A DNA stretch of 64,000 bases from contig JACKPK010000007.1 of assembly GCA_024233595.1 (NCBI GenBank), forward strand, positions 55,236 to 119,235, given 5' to 3'. The notes under the pieces were generated by a model. That model did no database searches. It worked only from the letters and a program-made list of their open reading frames with translations, and was not told the DNA's origin. Source of the stretch: Deltaproteobacteria bacterium (GTDB taxonomy: Bacteria > UBA10199 > JADGCS01). The first letter of the stretch is position 1. Every line of letters starts with the position of its first letter. Made by a program: the position numbers and the translations under genes. Below are positions 8,585 through 16,067 of this stretch, piece by piece.

Positions 8585-9559
8585 TTATTTTTCTTCGGTT
8601 TCGGTCCAATGAATGAACTCGTTTTCAGGATCGAGTCCAAGCTTGATGTTCCAGTGTCTGATTTTTTGTGAAATTTGTGGAACCAGACTGTCTGTCACAA
8701 AGAACACCAAATCATCCACGCGTTCAGGCGTGCCACCATCGTCATCAAAAAGAAAAATAGGGAAGTCTTCCAAAAAGTCTTTTTGGCTGCGCTTTAAACG
8801 AATGGTTTCGTTCACAGCAGCAAGCAAGAAGTGTTTGCCCATGATGTGCGCGTTACGTGGCAAGGTGATTGGTGTCACGTTTGGAGCGTTGTGAAAAAAA
8901 TCGATGAAAGCGGATTCGTAAACCATGTCGAAGCCGATGGTCACAAGATCACGCGTGGTGCCATTGGGGTTGTACAATGATACAAATTGCGTTTGCGTGA
9001 GTGGCTCGGCAGAGGCAGTGAGGTAGTCTTTGGAGATGACTTCGTCTTGAATACGTTTGCGAAAGACGGTCATTTGCGAATGCGGGTATTTGCGTTTTTC
9101 GCGATTGCCCGCAATGTAATCCAAGGCACTCATATTGGGCTCTACCATGATTTTAGAAAAGAACTCTTGGAAGCCATTGATGTATTTGAGGTCGTAAGAA
9201 TGCATTTCGACCACATCGGCGCGCAAGGGATCGGGAGCTTCTTCGTAAACAAGTTTTTTATGTGTGAGTTTGGCTTTGTGTGAAAGCTCACGCAGCTCTG
9301 AAATAGGCACAATAAAAAACAGACCGGCAACATTGAGCAAGCGCTTGCGGATGTTAATGCGGTCGTCAGGTGTGGCTTCCCATTTGTAAAAATCAACAAG
9401 GTCAGAATAAAGTAACTCTAAAAAGCGTTCCTTGGCCTTCTGGAATTTTGTTGATTTGGGATCGGCCTGAATCACTAGCTCTTTAAGGAGTTGCTGTTCG
9501 TCAGCGTTGTAATACGGGAAATTATTGGAAATCGATTTGTCGATGGAATTGTCACTCAT
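8585..9559 (-). CDS. hypothetical protein, 324 residues
   Basis: I do not recognise the family. The product has no signal peptide and no membrane helix, is rich in charged residues, and is probably cytoplasmic. Features that may help a search: a helical N-terminal half, FFIVPISELRELS near residue 80, the acidic run FLFDDDGGTPERVDD near 270-284, and an acidic C-terminus ending in ETEEK. It converges on the signal peptidase pair with only 3 bases between the stops and diverges from the pheA pseudogene across 186 bases. Codon use resembles the neighbouring genes, so it does not look newly acquired. Confidence 0.7.
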   Translation of the reverse strand: MSDNSIDKSISNNFPYYNADEQQLLKELVIQADPKSTKFQKAKERFLELLYSDLVDFYKWEATPDDRINIRKRLLNVAGLFFIVPISELRELSHKAKLTHKKLVYEEAPDPLRADVVEMHSYDLKYINGFQEFFSKIMVEPNMSALDYIAGNREKRKYPHSQMTVFRKRIQDEVISKDYLTASAEPLTQTQFVSLYNPNGTTRDLVTIGFDMVYESAFIDFFHNAPNVTPITLPRNAHIMGKHFLLAAVNETIRLKRSQKDFLEDFPIFLFDDDGGTPERVDDLVFFVTDSLVPQISQKIRHWNIKLGLDPENEFIHWTETEEK

Positions 9560-9603
9560 AGGCGATGTGTTCCTGTTTTTTGCCTTTCCAAATAAGGCAG
9601 GTG

Positions 9604-9627
9604 TTAATTGATAAATCTTATCATTAA
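9604..9627. promoter_or_regulatory. inverted repeat between divergent genes
   Basis: TGATAA-ATC-TTATCA forms a perfect 6-base palindrome extended by TTAAT/ATTAA on both sides with one extra base. It lies between the minus-strand hypothetical gene and pheA. A regulator operator is possible; no regulator can be named. Confidence 0.35.
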
Positions 9628-9745
9628 GTTAGCACTGTGTCCACTATCCAGTCAGTCCTTGAAATTCAAGCAAATCATCTTTAAGTCTTGCATTCCAAAG
9701 CCGAATCAAATGAATGATGTGTCAGGATCTAGTTTGGGGAATTGA

Positions 9746-10830
9746 ATGAAAAAAAACAATGATATTAACTCTCTAAGAGAAAAAATTGATCAAATCGACG
9801 AAAAGCTCATGCAGCTGATTGGCAAGCGCGGCGACTACGCCAAAAAAATCGGATCGATCAAGCAGGGGCATGGCAAAAAGATTTACGTGCCATCGCGTGA
9901 GCGCGAGATCTTCAAGCGACTTTCTAAACTCAATAACGGACCTTATTCAGACACGGCTTTGTTTCAGATTTTTCGTGAACTCATTTCGGCCACAAGGGCT
10001 TTGGAGCAACCCATTCGTGTTGCGTTTTTGGGGCCCGAAGCCACATTCACACACAAAGCGGCTGTGTCTCATTTTGGTCAATCTGCTGAGTTCCATGCCA
10101 CAGACGACATCGCGTCGGTGTTTCAAGATGTTGCCAAAGGCCAGGCTGATTTTGGTGTGGTCCCCATTGAAAACTCCACCGAGGGCGTGGTGAATTACAC
10201 CTTGGGACGTTAGGATTCTGAGCTAAGATTTGTTCCGAAGTGATTTGGGTGGAGCTGAATTTCACTTTCGGCCGAAAAAGATTGGAAGAACATCAATAAA
10301 ATTTATTCGCACCCTCATGCTTTGGCGCAGTGCCGCAATTGGATTGCGCGTCATTTGCCCAAAGCCAAATGTTACCCGACTGATTCCACAGCCGAGGCCG
10401 CACGCCAAATCGCACGTTCTAAAAACGCCGGGCGCCATTGCGTTTTGCAGCGGATGCGTACGGCATGAATATCTTAGTCGAAAAGGTTCAGGACCAGGTG
10501 AATAACTTCACGCGCTTTTTGGTTTTGGGTCAGGAGCAAGCTGGAAAAACCGGAAACGACAAAACCTCCATTTGTTTTGTTGGCAAAGACAAGCCAGGTA
10601 TTCTTTATCAGCTTTTACAACCGTTGGCCGATGCTAAAATCAACCTCACCAAAATCGAGAGCCGTCCGTTAAAGTCAAAAGCTTGGGAGTACATGTTCTT
10701 TGCTGATTTGGATGGTCATGTTTCTGAGCGCAAGGTGCAAAACGCTTTGCAATCGCTCAAAGAAGAGTGCGCCAGTTTTAAAGTTTTGGGGTCTTATCCC
10801 AAAGCGGTTTGGGAGAAAGGCCGACGGTGA
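9746..10830 (+). pseudogene. pheA: pheA pseudogene (chorismate mutase / prephenate dehydratase)
   Basis: The first 155 codons are intact: a chorismate mutase domain (about 1-90), then the start of the dehydratase domain (RVAFLGPEATFTH near 91, VPIENSTEGVVNYTL near 139). The frame then meets TAG at 10211-10213 and two TGA codons before 10262. Homology continues in the same frame (YSHPHALAQCRNWIARHLPK) until a net frameshift near 10430, after which YGMNILVEKV and the ACT domain (KPGILYQLLQPLADAKINLT) run to a TGA at 10828. Three stops plus at least one frameshift, with the remaining protein still recognisable, mean a genuine decayed gene and probably a fairly recent loss of phenylalanine synthesis. 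The 5' piece could still be made as a free chorismate mutase. Confidence 0.9.
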
Positions 10831-11599
10831 AGTATCAGAATGTCATGATCATTGGCCTGGGCATGATAGGTGTGTCCTTTGCACGCGCCTTAAAAAAACA
10901 GCGCCTTACCAAAACAATTGTGGGAGTCGATTGCTCCGCGAAGCACAGACGACAAGCGAAACAAAAGTGCTTTTGTTGATCGTGTGAAACGCAGCAACGG
11001 CAGCGACATCGCGCCGCTGTGTGATTCTTATTGTGGCTACCCGGCCTAACTCTTTGGTATTTAAGAGATCGCACCGCATGTGAAAAAATCGTGTCTGGTG
11101 ATGGATGTTGGTTCCACTAAAAAAGCCATCATCAAAGCGAGCGTACTTTTAAACGGCACATTTGGGCGCGCATCCTGCGGGAGTGAAAAATCGGGGCCGA
11201 TGGCGAGTGTCGAGGTCTTTGTGAGACGCGCCTTGTCTGTTGGTTCAGCCTAAAATGGCAAGCGCTTTTGTCAAAAAGCCAAAGCCCTTTGGGAAAAGCT
11301 TGGCGCGCGCGTGGCTATTTTGAATCCGGAAGAGCACGATCATTACCTGGCTTTTGTTCGCATCTGCTACACGTGCCTTTGCTTTAATGGGCAGGCCGTG
11401 GCACGTCGGTCTGATCCCAAAGCGCTAGAAAAATTGCGTCCTGCTAAATCATACACACGCATTGCCGCCAGTGATCCCCTGCGTGGACTGATATTTTTTA
11501 GCCAATCGCAAAGAGGTGCCTAAATCTTCCAAGATTTTGACAAAAGACATGCAGGTTCTTATGAAGTTCATAGAAGCAGAAGATGAATCTGATTTTTAA
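10827..11599 (+). pseudogene. tyrA: tyrA pseudogene (prephenate/arogenate dehydrogenase)
   Basis: A GTG overlaps the old pheA stop (GTGA), so the pair was once translationally coupled. The frame begins with a good NAD-binding motif, VMIIGLGMIGVSFARALK, then stops after about 50 codons. Further fragments appear in shifting frames: HVKKSCLVMDVGSTKKAI near 11080, the HPAG region near 11170, EKLGARVAILNPEEHDHYLA near 11300-11350, FLANRKEVPK near 11500 and a C-terminal tail ending at TAA 11597-11599. At least four frameshifts are needed to connect them. Decay is more advanced than in pheA. The intact 70-codon frame at 11311-11523 is a remnant, not a gene. Confidence 0.88.
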
Positions 11600-11656
11600 T
11601 TGGTTAAGTGGCGGGTGAAAGACGAGGCCTTTTTAGGGGCTCAAGTTGTTGGACTA

Positions 11657-11728
11657 GGGGCTTCCGCCTTCGTCTCTGGACTACGGCACAGGTCCGCCTC
11701 CCTAAAGCTTCGGCGCGACAGGTAGTAG
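11657..11728 (+). repeat. intergenic repeat, copy A
   Basis: Starts GGGCTTCCGCCTTCGTC and includes CTGGACTACGGC and GCGCGACAGGTA. It matches copy B at 11832-11901 with a few indels and substitutions. The words CTACGGC, CTTCGGC and GACAGGT recur, as in dispersed non-coding repeats. A short piece, GACGACAGGTCC, also sits after acs near 18070. Confidence 0.65.
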
Positions 11729-11831
11729 GTGCCCACAGGGCTTAGGTTTAGAGTTGTCATTACGATCAGCCGGAGGCTGAGAAGCAATAGTCTTTTAAGG
11801 ACTCGTTTCTAGGGGCTCGTTAATGTGCCTA

Positions 11832-11901
11832 AGGGCTTCCGCCTTCGTCCTCTGGACTACGGCGCGACTGGTCCGCTTCCACTAAACCGCGCGACAGGTA
11901 A
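11832..11901 (+). repeat. intergenic repeat, copy B
   Basis: Same orientation as copy A, about 175 bases downstream. Shared words include GGGCTTCCGCCTTCGTC, CTCTGGACTACGGC and GCGCGACAGGTA. It is followed at once by two to three copies of GTGCCTAG. Confidence 0.65.
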
Positions 11902-12044
11902 GTGCCTAGGTGCCTAGGTGACATAGTTCTCCTGCTCTATTTGTTCACCTGATCTACTGATCTTTATTTAGGGTCTCGGTGTTAGGGACTAGGGGCTCGT
12001 CATCCCCGTGCAGACCTCTGTCATTCCCGCGAAGGCGGCACACC

Positions 12045-12458
12045 TTAAAACCGATGATTGCCCAACCATTCGTCGCTTTCGGGGCGGCGCGCTTTGTGGC
12101 GAGCGGCTTCAAAATCAATGACGTTTTCTGGTAGGGGCGGTTTGTCTGCCAGGTTGGTTTTGATGAGCTCTTGTTTGATTTCCCAAATTTCGTTTTCTTC
12201 TTTGTGATCAAGATGGCGATGCATCAGGTAAGCGCCCAAAACCCAGCACAAGGGAATCTGCATTTCGCTCAATGTGTTTGGCAGTCCAGCGATTAAGAAC
12301 AAAAGAAACACACCGGCAGCGGCGGCGGGGATCCAAAAACGTGTTGCCTTGTGAAATTGGCTCACAACCAAGGCCATGCTGGCACCAAAAGCGCTTTGGC
12401 AAACCAAGGGGTGCTGAATCACTTTGAGCATGAGTGTTATCATTGAATCAAAATACAT
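12045..12458 (-). CDS. small membrane protein of unknown function
   Basis: About 137 residues if it starts at the ATG at 12458; a GTG at 12491 would add 11 residues, but a TATAAT box (CTATAATAG on the minus strand) lies just before the ATG, so the longer form is unlikely to be fully transcribed. Two hydrophobic segments are visible (roughly residues 37-60 and 65-82), then a charged tail with HRHLDHKEENE and ENVIDFEAARHKARR. The C-terminal VIDFEAARHK-like motif occurs in several small uncharacterised proteins. I do not recognise a function. It is divergent from aroA, with about 60 bases between the starts. Confidence 0.6.
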   Translation of the reverse strand: MYFDSMITLMLKVIQHPLVCQSAFGASMALVVSQFHKATRFWIPAAAAGVFLLFLIAGLPNTLSEMQIPLCWVLGAYLMHRHLDHKEENEIWEIKQELIKTNLADKPPLPENVIDFEAARHKARRPESDEWLGNHRF

Positions 12459-12520
12459 CTTTTCTATTATAGCAGAGTTTGTGTTTGTCACAAGCTGTAA
12501 AGAGGAATAATAATCAAATC

Positions 12521-13846
12521 ATGGAATTTAAAGGAAAGCTGGCATTGGCAAAGGGTTTGCGGGGTAAAATCACTGTCGCTCCCGATAAAAGCATCTCGCA
12601 TCGCGCGCTGATTTTTTCTTCTTTGGCAAAGGGGACCTCTAAAATTCGCAATTTATTATGGGGAGAAGACGTTCTGCGCACCGGGCGCATCATGAAGCAA
12701 TTGGGCATTTCGATTTCTTCCAACTTTGAAGACGAACAGGCGGAGTCTGAAATCAGCATTCAGGGCAAGGGCCTGCGTGGTTTGCAAAAAACCGATGAGC
12801 GTTTGTACTGCGGTAATTCCGGAACCACCATGCGACTTTTGCTTGGTTTATTAAGTGCGCAGTCTTTTGCTTCCTCGTTAACGGGGGATGCGTCCTTAAA
12901 CAAACGCCCCATGAAACGCGTGACAGACCCTTTGAGTAAAATGGGCGCGCGCATTTCCGAAGCGCAAGGCAAAGACGGGCGTGTGTTGCACATTGATCCC
13001 GCAAAGGGACTCATCAATTTGCATTACCAATTGCCGGTGGCTAGCGCGCAGGTTAAATCAGCCATTCTTTTAGCCAGTTTGTACGCGCCAGGCGAAACCC
13101 AAATCGAAGAGCCTAAGGCTTGCCGTGATCACACCGAGGTTTTGTTCAAAGCCATGGGGGTCGCTATTAAAAAAAGGGACGCTGTGATTCACATGCAGCC
13201 ACCAAAAGAATTGCAGCCCTTGGATTTGACCGTGCCTGGTGATTTTTCGAGCGCGGCCTTTTTTATTGTGGCAGCACTCTTGGTTCCTGATTCCGAATTG
13301 CTGATCAAAGATGTGAATCTAAACCCAACGCGCACTGGTTTGTTGGATGTGCTTTTGCAAATGGGTGGCGACATTCAGATTCAAAACCAAAGTGAGCAAG
13401 CAGGAGAGCGCTGTGGCGATTTACTGGTCAAAAGCAGTGTGCTCAAAAATATTTCTGTAGAGGGCGATGTCATCCCGCGTTTGATTGATGAGATCCCGAT
13501 TTTAGCCTTGGCGGCTAGTTGCGCTGAAGGCGTTATGGAAATCTCAGATGCTTCTGAGTTGCGTGTGAAAGAAACCGACCGCGCCACAGCGGTTGCCAAA
13601 GAGCTTTCTAAGTTTGGGGTGTCCGTTCAGGAAAAACCCGATGGCCTGATCATCACGGGGCAAAGCGCTGGTTTGCAAAGCCCGCATCAAAAAATCCAAA
13701 GTTATGGGGATCACCGCATGGCCATGATGGCCGTGATCGCGGATCTTCTGGTTCCTGGCGCTGTTGCCATTGACGATGTGGCCTGCATTAAAATCAGTTT
13801 TCCGGAGTTTATGGGGATTTTGGGAAAAATTTGCCACAGGACCTAA
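12521..13846 (+). CDS. aroA: 3-phosphoshikimate 1-carboxyvinyltransferase (EPSP synthase)
   Basis: 441 residues from the ATG at 12521, preceded by AGAGGAA; an upstream TTG at 12479 in the same frame lacks a ribosome binding site. Motifs: DKSISHRAL near residue 21, GNSGTTMRLL near 98, the late RVKETDR and a C-terminal YGDHRMAM. It joins shikimate 3-phosphate and phosphoenolpyruvate on the way to chorismate. It is intact although the two dedicated genes just upstream (pheA, tyrA) are dead, so chorismate is probably still needed for tryptophan, folate or quinones. The usual partner cmk does not follow. Confidence 0.96.
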   Translation: MEFKGKLALAKGLRGKITVAPDKSISHRALIFSSLAKGTSKIRNLLWGEDVLRTGRIMKQLGISISSNFEDEQAESEISIQGKGLRGLQKTDERLYCGNSGTTMRLLLGLLSAQSFASSLTGDASLNKRPMKRVTDPLSKMGARISEAQGKDGRVLHIDPAKGLINLHYQLPVASAQVKSAILLASLYAPGETQIEEPKACRDHTEVLFKAMGVAIKKRDAVIHMQPPKELQPLDLTVPGDFSSAAFFIVAALLVPDSELLIKDVNLNPTRTGLLDVLLQMGGDIQIQNQSEQAGERCGDLLVKSSVLKNISVEGDVIPRLIDEIPILALAASCAEGVMEISDASELRVKETDRATAVAKELSKFGVSVQEKPDGLIITGQSAGLQSPHQKIQSYGDHRMAMMAVIADLLVPGAVAIDDVACIKISFPEFMGILGKICHRT

Positions 13847-13866
13847 AGTGCGGCTAAAATAATAAG

Positions 13867-14346
13867 ATGAGTGCGTCAGCCACAGAAGAGGAAAACCGGA
13901 TGCCGGCTTCGCCCCTTGCAGCGGCGATCAAGGCCAATGGTGATCTTTTGTACGAGATTTGCCTGCGTCTTTGTTTGGACCGGCCAAAGGACGCGCGCGA
14001 CTTATTATTAAAGACATTCAAAAAAGCCAGCGCTGCTCTGCAAGACAAACCCAAGTCTGCACGCTTGGTTCTTTTGCAACAGTTACACAAACTCTGGCCA
14101 CGTTTTGCCAAATCAAAAAAATACCTGCGTGGCGATGATTCCAAAATGGAATTCAATTGGAAGCGAGCCTTGGGCGCGCAAGATCAAGAAGCCTTGTTGC
14201 ACTTAAACCCTATGGAGCGAGAGCTTGTGGTTTTGCGATTTTTTGCAGAACTGCCTCTCAGTCAAATCACCAAAATCACCGGCTCAAAACACAATGAGGT
14301 CGTGAAGAGTTTTCGACAATGCATGGAGAAATTGGTGAATCTATGA
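13867..14346 (+). CDS. ECF-type RNA polymerase sigma factor
   Basis: 159 residues. The C-terminal half resembles sigma region 4: LNPMERELVVLRFFAELPLS near 116-135, then a helix-turn-helix-like SQITKITGSKHNEVVKSFRQ. The N-terminal part (about 18-75) would be region 2 but is diverged; KANGDLLYEICLRLCLDR is the best match to its first helix. It is slightly short for an ECF sigma factor. The next gene overlaps its stop and encodes a zinc-binding anti-sigma-like protein, which supports the call. The target promoters are unknown. Confidence 0.72.
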   Translation: MSASATEEENRMPASPLAAAIKANGDLLYEICLRLCLDRPKDARDLLLKTFKKASAALQDKPKSARLVLLQQLHKLWPRFAKSKKYLRGDDSKMEFNWKRALGAQDQEALLHLNPMERELVVLRFFAELPLSQITKITGSKHNEVVKSFRQCMEKLVNL

Positions 14347-16025
14347 ATTGCGAAGAGATCAGACTGATTGTTGACGAACAGTTTTTGGAAAAAGAAGCGC
14401 GAGCGTCTTCCGATGCCATGCAGGCGCATTTTATGACCTGTCCTGACTGCCGCGAATACCGCGAGCAACATCAGCTGATTCTGAATGCCTTTCATCGCGA
14501 AGCCATGGGCAGCATCCCCACAAAAATCAGCAAAGAAATTTTAGAACAAGCACGCAACACCAAAAAGTTTTGGCCGCCCCAAAAATCAACAGTGATCGGC
14601 TTGGCTCTGGCTGCGGTTTTTTCTGTGGGCGTGTTTGTGTTTTTGTCTTCTTTGAATGCGCCTGATGATGACATGGCCTTGGAACAAAAAGAAGAAGAAA
14701 AGAGTTTAGAAGAGCACTGGCAAGATTTGATGAATCAAGACGAAGAGCAAGCTCAAAGCGAAACCGCAAACAAAGGTGGTGCTAGCAAAGCCAAGATTGT
14801 CGAAGGAGAAAATAAAAAAGGCGATTCTCGTTTTGATCAGATTTCTAAAAACTTAAGTTACAACGTGAAGACCAAAGTGAAGTCGAAGATCACGGCAGAA
14901 GGAGAACCTGGTCGTAAACTAGACACTCAGATCGATCCCATGCAGCTTGATGATCAAAACACAAAAGCAGAAGAACAAAATTCTGCTGAATCAATGCCAG
15001 AGCTTGAAAAATCAGAGGAAGAAAAAATACAAGCGCTGGAAGAAGAAAACAAAACAGACTTTGCGAGCATGGATCAAAATGCCTTGCATGATCAACATGG
15101 TGAAAAGGCAATAAACCCAGACGCAAAGGACTCTTTGCAAAAGTCAGACAAACAACCCCAAAGCGAGTTTAAAGAGTTAGCAAAAATAGAAGCAGACGCA
15201 GACAAACCTGATCCTGAAAGTCATGAAGACAAAGTAGAAGACAGCAAAACGGAAGAGAAAAATGAATTCACTCAAACCTCACACATCAACGCGTTTAAAA
15301 AATCTGAGGGTGAAGGTGACTTTGCTGCAAGTGAAGCCACAGTGTCTGAACGTGATGTTTCCGAATCCGAAACAGACGAATTGCCTGAAGATGAATTGCA
15401 CACAATACTGGATGAAGTTCGCGGTGAAAGCGAGCAAGCTCAAGAAGGCGATTGGGTGGCCGATGGCGAGAGCAATTACGAGATCAAGCGCGATCATTTG
15501 AGTGAGTTGTCTGGTGGTCCCCACCCTGGTGGTTCTCGCCCTGGTGGTTCCCACGCAGAAACAGATTGTGGTCATGATTTAGCCCCCGAAAGTCAGGTGT
15601 TGAGCATGAGCCGCGGTGCTAGTAGTGAGATGTTGCCTTTGTTGGAACCCAGTTTGCGCGGGGCTGTGCTGGCTAAATCCGGTGCCGCGCGCTCTTCGTC
15701 TAAAAAATATCAGTTGCTAAAGGCGCAACAAATGAATCTGCGCAAAGCGATTGCCGAGTCGGCTTTGGCAAAGGATTTGAATGGTGCTATTTTGCCGCAA
15801 TCCGATGCCAATGAACCTGAGTTGCTTGCTGATTTGGACAGCATGGAAGAACACGAAAAATTACAATTCATGGTGGAAGATGTCGATGAAGGCTCGGGTC
15901 GTGGTGGGGCTTTTTCGGCACGCAACCGTGATTTTATTCAATCTTCTCTAGAGCTTTCGGATTCGCCTTACGAGCTCAATTATTGCCCCGTGGCGATTTC
16001 TGACGCAGACATTGCCTACGAATAA
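14343..16025 (+). CDS. transmembrane anti-sigma factor with long acidic extension
   Basis: 560 residues from the ATG at 14343, overlapping the sigma gene stop (ATGA-type coupling); an earlier ATG at 14319 is less likely. An N-terminal zinc-finger motif, HFMTCPDCREY (about 26-36), fits the ZAS anti-sigma fold. One membrane helix follows at about 80-101. Most of the rest (about 110-400) is low-complexity, rich in Glu, Asp, Lys and Gln, with a short Gly-rich repeat (GGPHPGGSRPGGSH near 390-405). The C-terminal 150 residues look more ordered. The membrane position suggests that an envelope signal releases the sigma factor. The extension is far longer than in typical anti-sigma factors and I cannot assign it. 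Confidence 0.75.
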   Translation: MNCEEIRLIVDEQFLEKEARASSDAMQAHFMTCPDCREYREQHQLILNAFHREAMGSIPTKISKEILEQARNTKKFWPPQKSTVIGLALAAVFSVGVFVFLSSLNAPDDDMALEQKEEEKSLEEHWQDLMNQDEEQAQSETANKGGASKAKIVEGENKKGDSRFDQISKNLSYNVKTKVKSKITAEGEPGRKLDTQIDPMQLDDQNTKAEEQNSAESMPELEKSEEEKIQALEEENKTDFASMDQNALHDQHGEKAINPDAKDSLQKSDKQPQSEFKELAKIEADADKPDPESHEDKVEDSKTEEKNEFTQTSHINAFKKSEGEGDFAASEATVSERDVSESETDELPEDELHTILDEVRGESEQAQEGDWVADGESNYEIKRDHLSELSGGPHPGGSRPGGSHAETDCGHDLAPESQVLSMSRGASSEMLPLLEPSLRGAVLAKSGAARSSSKKYQLLKAQQMNLRKAIAESALAKDLNGAILPQSDANEPELLADLDSMEEHEKLQFMVEDVDEGSGRGGAFSARNRDFIQSSLELSDSPYELNYCPVAISDADIAYE

Positions 16026-16067
16026 AAATTTCTTGCTTGAAGAGGGGTGAGCCCTTAGTCCTCTGTC

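Larger units (their letters stand above)
11600..12044. other. non-coding stretch with repeat debris
   Basis: About 445 bases without a convincing gene, between the tyrA remnant and a minus-strand membrane protein gene. It holds two diverged copies of a roughly 70-base element (11657-11728 and 11832-11901), a short tandem repeat of GTGCCTAG (about 11902-11918), the word AGGGGCTCGT at 11811-11820 and 11991-12000, and a fragment resembling widespread bacterial intergenic repeats (GTCATTCCCGCGAAGGCGG, 12020-12038). It looks like neutral sequence collecting dispersed repeats after the loss of pheA and tyrA. Confidence 0.7.

Noticed and set aside
10438..10830. Open frame of 130 codons with an ACT domain, as a separate gene
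   Set aside because: It is the C-terminal third of pheA after a frameshift; no ribosome binding site is placed for a start, and the first part aligns with the interrupted dehydratase.
11311..11523. Open frame of 70 codons on the plus strand
   Set aside because: It matches a middle piece of the decayed tyrA (EKLGARVAILNPEEHDHYLA is in its frame) and needs other frames before and after it.
11902..11918. Tandem GTGCCTAG copies as a possible CRISPR or variable-number repeat
   Set aside because: Only two to three short copies without spacers; looks like a replication slip in non-coding DNA.
12479..12520. Upstream TTG start for aroA
   Set aside because: No ribosome binding site; AGAGGAA precedes the ATG at 12521, where the EPSP synthase homology begins.
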